Shown piece after piece: positions 1 to 6,744 of a stretch of 12,438 bases of DNA. Every line of letters begins with the position of its first letter. Positions within the stretch are counted from its first letter, which is position 1. The DNA lies in contig JAEYNZ010000149.1 of the NCBI GenBank assembly GCA_023412195.1, positions 1 through 12,438 of the forward strand, read 5' to 3'. Origin of the DNA: Bacteroidota bacterium. GTDB taxonomy: Bacteria > Bacteroidota > Bacteroidia > Bacteroidales > Prolixibacteraceae. The translations under genes and the position numbers were made by a program. A model generated the notes under the pieces. The model had not been told where the DNA came from, ran no database searches, and saw only the letters and a list, made by a program, of their open reading frames with translations.

Positions 1-24
1 CCCCCCCCCCCCCCCCCCCCCCCC
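1..24. other. Poly-C homopolymer at window edge
   Basis: The first 24 bases are all C, immediately followed by ordinary AT-rich sequence. An uninterrupted C run of this length at the very end of a sequence in an otherwise AT-rich intergenic region is most simply an assembly or sequencing artefact at a contig end. A real G-tract on the opposite strand cannot be excluded from the sequence alone. Confidence 0.7.
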
Positions 25-391
25 TCTCAAATTATAACTAACTGATTGTCATCTTGAACGAAGTGAAAGATCTCAAATTTAATTGTTTTAAAATTGTTGC
101 CGGACAACAGGGGTTAATTTTCATAAGGCTATAATTCTCATTATCGAGGGACTAGTGTCTGTTTGTCTTGATACTCACATATTTTATACTCTAATAAAAG
201 TTTAAAACAGAATAGATATTAATTGACATTGGGCTCAGATGGTTTTTCATTATTGTTTATTATTGTGAAAAAATTAGTACCGGCTGAAATGAAAAAATAC
301 AACAGATCAATCTACTTCCGGGGCTTTACCATATCTCCAGATGCTAAAACAACCAGGTATCAAAACAACCATTAACCTTGTCATAATTCAG
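25..391. other. Intergenic leader upstream of BNR_4 gene
   Basis: AT-rich non-coding stretch before the lipoprotein gene. It contains the short repeat at 47-74 (listed separately) and a direct repeat of TCTCAAATT at 25-33 and 71-79. I looked for the Bacteroidetes promoter pattern (TTTG, 19-21 bp, TAnnTTTG) and found no convincing match, so the promoter of the 392-3624 unit is not assigned. A 28-codon open frame at 289-375 has no support as a gene. Confidence 0.6.
47..74. repeat. Short intergenic hairpin repeat, TGTCATCTTGAACGAAGTGA type
   Basis: The stretch begins TGTCATCTTGAACGAAGTGA and continues AAGATCTC. It contains the inverted pair ATCTT/AAGAT around a GAACGAAGTG core. From memory it closely resembles a dispersed intergenic repeat of the form GTCATCCTGAACGAAGTGAA plus GGATCT, seen in many copies in several bacterial genomes including Bacteroidota. 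Here both stem sides carry the C-to-T and G-to-A changes (ATCCT/AGGAT to ATCTT/AAGAT), so pairing is kept. I see only this one complete copy in the window. Its function is unknown. Confidence 0.5.
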
Positions 392-1795
392 ATGAAAAAA
401 TCAATACTAATATCAGCTCTGGCTGTTGTTGTGCTGCTGGGCGGATGTTCAGCTTCACCGGAGAAGAAAGAAATAGTGATAGATGAAACCTTACATGCTG
501 AAGTGGTTGAGGATTCCATCTCAATAGATAATGTATGGTCTGGTCACCCTGTGGGTTTTTGCCTGCTGACCCATGGCAACCGGCAGTATATTGCCTACTA
601 CAATGCTACACGGAACATGGTTGTTGGCCAGCGAAATATGGATGAGCAGGAATTCAGATTGCATATAATGCCAGCCACATACCGTGAAACCCACAACGGA
701 ACCAGTACCGTCCTTAACTGGGACAGCCATAACTCGGTAACTATGGCAGTCGACAGCGAAGGATATATCCATTTGTCTGGAAATATGCATGTGCACCCGC
801 TGACCTATTTCAGGAGCACAATTCCTGATGATATCTCTACCCTTGTGCAGGTGATGAATATGACAGGCACTGAAGAAGACAGGGTTACTTATCCGAATTT
901 TATGACAGACAGGGAAGGGAGGCTGATTTTTCATTACCGCGATGGTGTCAGCGGACAGGGAAATGAGATTTACAATATCTATTCTACTGAAACCAAAACA
1001 TGGAAGCGGCTGCTTGATGTTCCCCTGACCGACGGGCAGGGACAGATGAATGCCTACCAGTCGCAGCCTGTATTGATGAAAGACAACTGGTACCATGTTT
1101 ATTGGGTGTGGCGTGATACTCCTGATTGTGAAACTAACCATGACCTTTCATATATGAAAAGCCCCGACCTTGTGAACTGGTATAATGCATTCGGGGAACA
1201 AGTCAGACTGCCGGCTACCATCGACAATAAATCCCTTATCGTCGATCCTGTTCCGCCGGGGGGAGGCATCATCAATCTGGCTGCAAGGCTTTGCCTCGAT
1301 GAAAACAACAGTCCGGTATTTATATACCATAAATATGGGACTGATGGCAACCTGCAGCTATTCGCAGCCCGCATTGAAGAAAAAAGATGGGTGTCGAAGC
1401 AAATCACCAACTGGGATTACCGGTGGGAATTCTCCGGAAGGGGAAGCATCATATTCGAAGTTTCCCTGAAGGATTTCAAAAGCAGGAAAGATGGTTTTTA
1501 TGAATTCAGTTACTGGCATGTCAAATACGGAAACGGAACTTTACTGCTCGATAAGAATTTCAATGTTACGGGAAGGGTTCTGAAACCTGAACCTTTTGGC
1601 GAACAGCTCAAACCAGAGGGAACATTTCCCGGACTAGAAATCCGTACAACAGGCGATAAGGGTATTACCGGTGAAGATGGTACCCGCTTCCTCCTGAAGT
1701 GGGAAACCCTTCCTCAGAACCGCGACCAGGCAAGGCCCGAACCATGGCCGGCCCCCAGTACGCTCCGGTTGTATAAGTTGAAGAGACCTGTCTGA
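392..1795 (+). CDS. BNR_4-family beta-propeller lipoprotein, possible polysaccharide lyase
   Basis: A 467-residue exported protein. The start at 392 is preferred over the in-frame ATG at 341 because it places a classical lipoprotein signal at the N-terminus: MKK, a hydrophobic stretch, then lipobox LLGGC with Cys19 as the lipidated residue. The rest matches the BNR_4 type of seven-bladed propeller: DSHNS (111-115), GYIHLSGNMH (124-133), YPNF (167-170), HYRDG (181-185), YWVWRDTP (237-244) and LSYMKSPDLVNW (252-263). BNR_4 folds include the PL24 and PL25 ulvan lyases, whose catalytic residues are two His, a Tyr and an Arg. His113, His133, Tyr167 and Arg183 fall in equivalent motifs with the same His-His (20) and Tyr-Arg (16) spacing that I recall for PL25. 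Lyase activity and substrate are inference; many BNR_4 proteins are uncharacterised. The stop is 23 bp before the GH5 start, suggesting one transcript. Confidence 0.85.
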   Translation: MKKSILISALAVVVLLGGCSASPEKKEIVIDETLHAEVVEDSISIDNVWSGHPVGFCLLTHGNRQYIAYYNATRNMVVGQRNMDEQEFRLHIMPATYRETHNGTSTVLNWDSHNSVTMAVDSEGYIHLSGNMHVHPLTYFRSTIPDDISTLVQVMNMTGTEEDRVTYPNFMTDREGRLIFHYRDGVSGQGNEIYNIYSTETKTWKRLLDVPLTDGQGQMNAYQSQPVLMKDNWYHVYWVWRDTPDCETNHDLSYMKSPDLVNWYNAFGEQVRLPATIDNKSLIVDPVPPGGGIINLAARLCLDENNSPVFIYHKYGTDGNLQLFAARIEEKRWVSKQITNWDYRWEFSGRGSIIFEVSLKDFKSRKDGFYEFSYWHVKYGNGTLLLDKNFNVTGRVLKPEPFGEQLKPEGTFPGLEIRTTGDKGITGEDGTRFLLKWETLPQNRDQARPEPWPAPSTLRLYKLKRPV

Positions 1796-1818
1796 ACAAA
1801 TTATATAAGATCCCACCG

Positions 1819-3624
1819 ATGAAAAAAGTAAATATAATACTCAATCTTATCTTCCTGATCTTTTTTCTTGTTTATGGAGAAACCACAAGGGCGCAGATTA
1901 CAGATGAAGGCGGAATAATCACCGATCTTGAAGCTTTCTGCTCACAGCAAAAAGGTTTTAATCTACTGGGAAAATATGAGGTGTCGTGGAGTAATGCAGG
2001 CTTTCCGGAGAAAGAATTTCTGGTAATCAATGAACTGGGCTTTAACTTCGTAAGGCTGCCTCTTGATTTTCGCACTTATACCAGATATGCCGACTGGAAT
2101 ACCTTCATCGAATCAGAAGTTAAAAAAATTGATAAAGCCATTGAATGGGGAGAAAAATACAATATTCATGTGTGCATCAACCTGCACCGGGCTCCGGGCT
2201 ATTGTGTAAATCCTTCAACCCTGCCAACCTCACAGCAGTTGGATTTATGGACCGATTCAGTTGCTCAGGTTGCCTTTGTCAACCACTGGAAGTTTTTTGC
2301 GAACCGGTATAAAGATGTTTCTCCTTCCCGGTTGAGTTTTAACCTGGTGAACGAACCGACAAATGTAACGGAAGAGGTATATCTTCAGGTAATGGAAAAG
2401 GCAATTGATGCTATTCATTCAATTACACCCCACCGTGTCATCTTTGTTGACGGGCTTGATTATGCCCGCCAGATCCTTCTTCCGCTGAAAGGCCGGCCTA
2501 ATATTGCCCAGGCCCTTCATACATACGATCCATCTCAACTTACGCACTATAAAGCAAACTGGGTAAACGGATCATCAGACTGGCCTGTTCCGCACTGGCC
2601 CATGCAGTGGGTTTCTTCCTACCTCTATGGTACCTGGAAAAACGATCTTAAAAGTTCACTGGTGCTGCAGGGAAATTTTATCGCTGGTACCAAAATTACT
2701 GTCAATGTACGACAGGTATCAATTGAATCAACCCTGCGGATTAAAGCCGGCAGTAAGGTAATTTATTCCAAAAGGTTTATCTGCGGGGCAGAACCGGGAG
2801 AGGATTTTACCCAAATTGTTCAAACGGAGTGGGGATACCAGAATATATCAAATAAGGATTATTCTGTTGTAATGAATGAATCTGCAGCAAGCATTGCATT
2901 CGAAAATGCCGTGGGCGACTGGATGACTATCAACAGCATTTCTCTCCAGTATGAGGATAAAACATTTACCTATCATCTTTCAGATAATTCCTGGGGGAAA
3001 AAACAATCAACTTATCTGGTCGATGAAGAAGGAGTTCTTAAATCTCCGGATGGTAGTGACCTGCTCCCGTTTAACGATTACATGGAGAATTTTGAACTGG
3101 CCCGGGCAAACAATATTCCGGTTATGGTGCAGGAGTTTGGAGTGCATAACCAGACTCCACATGCTACATCTGTGGCTTTTTTAACCGACCTGAGCAGGTT
3201 TTTCCGTGAGCAGAATTTGGGATGGGCCTTGTGGAATCTGACTGGTAGCTTTGGTATCCTGAACAGTGGACGTGCCGACTGTGAATATGAACCATGGCAA
3301 GGCTACAACCTCGACAGGGCCATGCTGGAAGCCCTGACTAAACCAGAAACCACATGGTCTCAAAGTCCTGGTCGCAGACAAAATTTCAAAATTTATCCGG
3401 TACCTGCAGTAAAAGAACTGTTTGTTTCCTTTGAAAATCCAAAACTGATGACGAAAGCAGAAATCAGGGACATGACCGGAAGAACCATACAAAAGTACAC
3501 CATCTCCTCATCCGTTACAAATATTCACCGTTTGGATGTTTCGATGCTTAAACCCGGGATGTATATATTGATTATTGCCGATAAAGAGAATACAACCACA
3601 GCGCAGTTTGTGATCGGCAGATGA
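1819..3624 (+). CDS. Secreted GH5 glycoside hydrolase with inserted beta domain and T9SS sorting tail
   Basis: A 601-residue retaining glycosidase of the cellulase clan (GH-A). Residues 1-25 are a signal peptide ending near TRA-QIT. The (beta/alpha)8 barrel starts with KGFNLLGKYEVSW (45-57) and shows FVRLP (77-81, Arg79), NLHRAPG (121-127), the acid/base in NLVNEP (Glu179), LHTYDP (233-238) and the nucleophile in VMVQEFG (Glu439), followed by WALWNLTG (469-476). Between His234/Tyr236 and Glu439 lie about 200 residues, much longer than usual; residues about 272-392 are beta-rich and look like an inserted carbohydrate-binding-like sandwich. Residues about 521-601 (FKIYPVPA, LDVSMLKPGMYIL, terminal FVIGR) form a type A T9SS sorting domain, so the enzyme should leave the cell through the Por system and be anchored or released. 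The substrate (beta-glucan, mannan or other) cannot be told from sequence. It is probably co-transcribed with the upstream BNR_4 lipoprotein gene. Confidence 0.92.
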   Translation: MKKVNIILNLIFLIFFLVYGETTRAQITDEGGIITDLEAFCSQQKGFNLLGKYEVSWSNAGFPEKEFLVINELGFNFVRLPLDFRTYTRYADWNTFIESEVKKIDKAIEWGEKYNIHVCINLHRAPGYCVNPSTLPTSQQLDLWTDSVAQVAFVNHWKFFANRYKDVSPSRLSFNLVNEPTNVTEEVYLQVMEKAIDAIHSITPHRVIFVDGLDYARQILLPLKGRPNIAQALHTYDPSQLTHYKANWVNGSSDWPVPHWPMQWVSSYLYGTWKNDLKSSLVLQGNFIAGTKITVNVRQVSIESTLRIKAGSKVIYSKRFICGAEPGEDFTQIVQTEWGYQNISNKDYSVVMNESAASIAFENAVGDWMTINSISLQYEDKTFTYHLSDNSWGKKQSTYLVDEEGVLKSPDGSDLLPFNDYMENFELARANNIPVMVQEFGVHNQTPHATSVAFLTDLSRFFREQNLGWALWNLTGSFGILNSGRADCEYEPWQGYNLDRAMLEALTKPETTWSQSPGRRQNFKIYPVPAVKELFVSFENPKLMTKAEIRDMTGRTIQKYTISSSVTNIHRLDVSMLKPGMYILIIADKENTTTAQFVIGR

Positions 3625-4049
3625 TCTTATTTAATTTCAGCTTTTTATGTATGATTTACCAGATTAATCCAATCTTCTGCCCGGATGGGAAAGGAACGTC
3701 CATTCACATGCTGCCCAATAGTTAAATTCAATATAAACTCAAACTTAATTCAATGTAAATTCAATTAAAATTGAGTTTACATTGAATATATATTGAATTT
3801 AAATTGAGTTTATATTGAGTTTACTATAGTTCTTGTGTAGCATTTATTGGTTCCGGACACCAGGTCAACAGAAACTTCTAAGCATCATGCTCTTATCAGG
3901 CAGGGAAACACCGGAAGCTGTTTCATTTTTATATTGGAAGGCAACCAATAAGGCGCTGACTGGATAAAACCAATGTATATCTTATTCATACAGAATTGTA
4001 AACAAAAATATGTGGTCGGATTGTTATATAGCAACATCATCTACTAAAA
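3625..4049. other. 425-bp intergenic region between GH5 and DUF1206 genes
   Basis: No credible coding frame is visible. The main content is the phased 11-bp repeat array at 3721-3825. Downstream are nested short inverted repeats: TTATTGG (3844-3850) with CCAATAA (3945-3951), and TTCCGG (3851-3856) with CCGGAA (3911-3916); a local stem TATTGG/CCAATA also spans 3932-3950. No T-run terminator follows the GH5 stop, and no convincing TAnnTTTG promoter precedes the next gene. Confidence 0.6.
3721..3825. repeat. Dyad array of nine 11-bp AT-rich units
   Basis: Five units beginning TTGA start at 3771, 3782, 3793, 3804 and 3815, exactly 11 bp apart, with consensus TTGARTTTAYA. Four units in the opposite orientation occupy 3721-3731, 3732-3742, 3743-3753 and 3754-3764, again in exact 11-bp steps. 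The two halves face each other across the spacer TTAAAA (3765-3770). Innermost left and right units match at 10 of 11 positions, the only difference being a G-T wobble; the third left unit and fourth right unit are identical. The whole can fold as a long imperfect hairpin, or act as repeated binding sites on one face of the helix. Its function is unknown; the repeat structure itself is directly visible. Confidence 0.9.
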
Positions 4050-4832
4050 ATGGAAAAAGAAACTATCATGCGTTTTGGCATTGCCACCAAAGGCTTTGTC
4101 TATGTTTTATTTGGGGGACTTACGGCAGTGGCAGCTATAGGATTAAGAGGAGGGGGCAGTGCTGACAGCAACGGGGCACTTGATTACCTCTCGCGGAGCA
4201 GCATTGGTACCCTGGTACTTGCATTAACTGCAGCCGGACTGGTTGCCTATGTTTTCTGGCGTTTCTACCAGGCTTTTGCCGATACTGAAAATAAAGGGAT
4301 TGATAAAAAGGGACTGGCCAATCGAATCGGGTATTTTTCAAGCGGGCTCATCTATGCTTTTCTTGCTTTCTCTGCTTTTCAGATCTTATTTGGCAATGGG
4401 GGTGACGATGGCGGAGGCAGCAATTCATACCTTGCCCGGATATTAAGCCACAGATACGGACAGATCGTTGTTGGCATTATTGCACTGGGCTATCTTGGCA
4501 AGGCACTGTATCAGATTTACAGGGCTTATACCGGGAAATACAAGAAGAAAATCAAGGAACAACATTTAAGTGATAATTCAAGGAAACTTCTGGTTGTATC
4601 TGGTGTAGCAGGTTATACTGCGAGAGGGATTGTGATCGGTATCATTGCTTACCTGATTTTCCGGGCAGCATGGACCTCAAATTCAGATGAAGCTGGTGGA
4701 ACGGGCGAAGCCTTTCAGTTTCTTCAGAATGAATTCGGTACCATAGCGTTGGCAATTATTGCTTTTGGCCTTATTATGTATGGAATATTTTATTTTATCA
4801 ATGCAAAGCACCGGCAAATAAATGTCGACTGA
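4050..4832 (+). CDS. DUF1206 six-helix membrane protein
   Basis: A 260-residue integral membrane protein made of three related two-helix repeats, the signature of DUF1206 (PF06724). Predicted helices lie near residues 11-32, 53-75, 96-114, 137-158, 186-205 and 229-251. Each repeat opens with a basic/aromatic-Gly element (RFGIATKGFVYVLFGG, NRIGYFSSGLIYAFLA, VAGYTARGIVIGIIAY) and has a short Gly/Asp/Ser-rich loop between its helices. No biochemical function is established for the family, and there are no obvious catalytic residues or transported substrate. ATG 4050 gives MEKETIMRFG; ATG 4068 is an alternative that would remove six residues without touching the first helix. The leader before 4050 is A-rich with no Shine-Dalgarno. 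The gene converges on the ABC1 kinase gene with only 13 bp between stops and no visible terminator. Confidence 0.88.
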   Translation: MEKETIMRFGIATKGFVYVLFGGLTAVAAIGLRGGGSADSNGALDYLSRSSIGTLVLALTAAGLVAYVFWRFYQAFADTENKGIDKKGLANRIGYFSSGLIYAFLAFSAFQILFGNGGDDGGGSNSYLARILSHRYGQIVVGIIALGYLGKALYQIYRAYTGKYKKKIKEQHLSDNSRKLLVVSGVAGYTARGIVIGIIAYLIFRAAWTSNSDEAGGTGEAFQFLQNEFGTIALAIIAFGLIMYGIFYFINAKHRQINVD

Positions 4833-4845
4833 CAGGGCCGGATGC

Positions 4846-6489
4846 CTATTTATCCTTAAACAGTACCCTGAACACCAGGATCAGACCCCCAATAGCTGCA
4901 AACAGGAAGAACAGGATGGCCAGGCCCGGATAGCCAAAAAGCCTGAAGGTTGTATCAACCTGCATCAGCAAAGCTGCACCTACTATTAATGCCGCAAGTA
5001 CAAGTCCGATTGTCATCCTGTTTGCCGATTCCTTCAGCCCGGAGATGAAATCTTTTTCATCGATGATCTTGGTCTGGATGGTAAACTGGTTACTGGCCAT
5101 GTTGTTCAGGATTTCGTTAATACGTGCCGGAAGATTTTCCATGATATTTTTTACATCCAGCAGTTTTTCATAGATATTGCCCCTTCTGAAACTGTCGGAA
5201 AGGACCTTCCTGATAAGTTTGGGAGCATTCCGGCGTAGCGATTCATTTGGATCGAACCTGGGATCAAGCTTTCTTCCAGCCTTGTCGAGGTTCATCAGTG
5301 CCTTTCCAAGCATAATGATTTCATCGGGCAGCCTGATACCATTTATGGCAGAAACTCTTGTAATTTCCAGCATAAGCCGCCCTACTTCAATTTGTTCCAG
5401 GTGATTGTCCTGTGTCTGGGTTACCAATTCACTTACATCCCTGATAAATTGCTTTTCATTTACATTTGCCAGTTTTTCACCGATAGAGAGGGTATATTCG
5501 GCTGCTTTTTCACCTTCACCCTCACTTACAGCAATTAATATCCTGATCAGGCTTGTTTTCAGCTTTTCTGAAACCCGGGCAACCATACCCAGATCAAGCA
5601 ATGCAAGGATTCCGGTATCGGTTATATATATATTTCCAGGATGTGGGTCGGCATGAAAAAACCCATCTATAAGGATCTGCTGCAGGTAGGCTTTAAATAA
5701 TTCTTCAGCAAGGTCGTGACCGTTTAGTTCCATCTGGCCCAGGGGAGAAAGTTTGTTGATGTTTTTGCCCCTGATGTAGTCCATTGTCAGCACACGGGAT
5801 GTGGTATAGTCCATAACCGGCAACGGTACAACGATCTTATCAAATTCTTTCAGGTTTTCCGACAGGGTGATCAGGTTTTGGGCTTCCTTCAGATAGTCAA
5901 GTTCCTGAATCATGGCTTTGCGGAATTCTTCGAGGGTGGAGCGGAGCATCAGCTGTTTCCCTATGTCGGTGTGCTTTTCCATGAATTCCGTAACATCCTC
6001 AAATGCATCCAGGTCATCAAAGATCTGTTGCCGGATGTCAGGCCGCTGAATTTTGACTGCCACCAGTTTTCCTCCCCGCAGCTTTGCAAAATGTACCTGA
6101 CCGAGTGATGCTGAAGCCATGGGGGTGTAATCGAAATACTCAAAAGCCTTTGATATCCTTACTCCCAATTCAGTAGTGAGTATTTTTTCCATTTCTTCTC
6201 CCGGAATAGGCTTTACCTTATCCTGGAGCCGTGTAAGCTCCTTCAGGTATTTGGGCGGCAGGAAATCAGCACGGGTCGATAAAAACTGGCCAAGCTTCAC
6301 ATAAGTAGGCCCCAGCTTTTCAAGGTCGTCGGGAAGTTGTTCTGCCTTTTCATCAGATCCTGCATCTTCCGGGATTTCTGACTCTTCCATTTCCATTTGC
6401 CGGGCAATATCACCCCTGCCATATTTATAAAGGAGCTTTGCAAGATCCTTGTAACGTTTTATGTGTTCTATGTTTTTTTTGAAGCCCAT
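4846..6489 (-). CDS. ABC1/UbiB/AarF-family atypical kinase-like protein
   Basis: A 547-residue member of the ABC1 (COQ8/UbiB) protein-kinase-like family. The family hallmarks are present in order: KLGQ (65-68, the KxGQ motif), the Ala-rich nucleotide loop as ASAS (125-128) in MASASLGQVH, the VAVK lysine (Lys146), ExD as ELD (196-198), the catalytic-loop equivalent HADPHPGN (279-286) and the metal-binding DLG (299-301). Two hydrophobic helices close the protein (about 493-510 and 518-541), as in UbiB/COQ8 proteins that sit in the inner membrane. UbiB/COQ8 support ubiquinone synthesis through an ATPase activity; Bacteroidota generally use menaquinone, so the role here is less certain (quinone or isoprenoid lipid homeostasis is a guess). 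Start ATG is at 6489; it is transcribed away from the endonuclease-fold gene across a 255-bp divergent region. Confidence 0.93.
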   Translation of the reverse strand: MGFKKNIEHIKRYKDLAKLLYKYGRGDIARQMEMEESEIPEDAGSDEKAEQLPDDLEKLGPTYVKLGQFLSTRADFLPPKYLKELTRLQDKVKPIPGEEMEKILTTELGVRISKAFEYFDYTPMASASLGQVHFAKLRGGKLVAVKIQRPDIRQQIFDDLDAFEDVTEFMEKHTDIGKQLMLRSTLEEFRKAMIQELDYLKEAQNLITLSENLKEFDKIVVPLPVMDYTTSRVLTMDYIRGKNINKLSPLGQMELNGHDLAEELFKAYLQQILIDGFFHADPHPGNIYITDTGILALLDLGMVARVSEKLKTSLIRILIAVSEGEGEKAAEYTLSIGEKLANVNEKQFIRDVSELVTQTQDNHLEQIEVGRLMLEITRVSAINGIRLPDEIIMLGKALMNLDKAGRKLDPRFDPNESLRRNAPKLIRKVLSDSFRRGNIYEKLLDVKNIMENLPARINEILNNMASNQFTIQTKIIDEKDFISGLKESANRMTIGLVLAALIVGAALLMQVDTTFRLFGYPGLAILFFLFAAIGGLILVFRVLFKDK

Positions 6490-6744
6490 AATAGTGCAAT
6501 AAGTACTTCATAACGTTAAATATTCTGATTTTGTTTAATTTACAGGTACCTGCCTATTAGAGAAAAATGTTGTTTCTGATCACATTGAAGAAAAAGAACA
6601 TTGGAACAAAACAATTATTTTCCATAAATTGTAATAGTTAAAGAAAAAAGCCATCATGATGTTTCAGTTTGTATATATCTGCTTCCTGTTTTTCACCGGA
6701 ATATGCAGGTTATATTTTTAAACTGACAGCTCATATTCCTGGAG
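6490..6744. other. Divergent intergenic region
   Basis: An AT-rich spacer of 255 bp between the divergent ABC1-kinase and EEP-family genes, so it should hold promoters for both. I found no exact TAnnTTTG on either strand. The nearest plus-strand candidate is TATATTTT at 6711-6718, but it lacks a -33 TTTG at the proper distance, so no promoter is called. Confidence 0.4.

Noticed and set aside
289..375. Open frame of 28 codons (MKKYNRSIYFRG...) just upstream of the lipoprotein gene
   Set aside because: Short, overlaps the leader and the longer start option of the next gene, with no hydrophobic or family signature; could arise by chance.
341..391. N-terminal extension of the BNR_4 gene from ATG 341
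   Set aside because: It would place 17 extra residues before an otherwise perfect lipoprotein signal peptide; start 392 explains the protein better.
521..1141. 206-codon minus-strand open frame inside the BNR_4 gene
   Set aside because: Antisense to motifs well conserved in the BNR_4 family; no signal, domain or leader of its own.
3721..3825. CRISPR array reading of the 11-bp repeat array
   Set aside because: Units are contiguous without spacers, far shorter than CRISPR repeats, and inverted halfway; no cas genes nearby.
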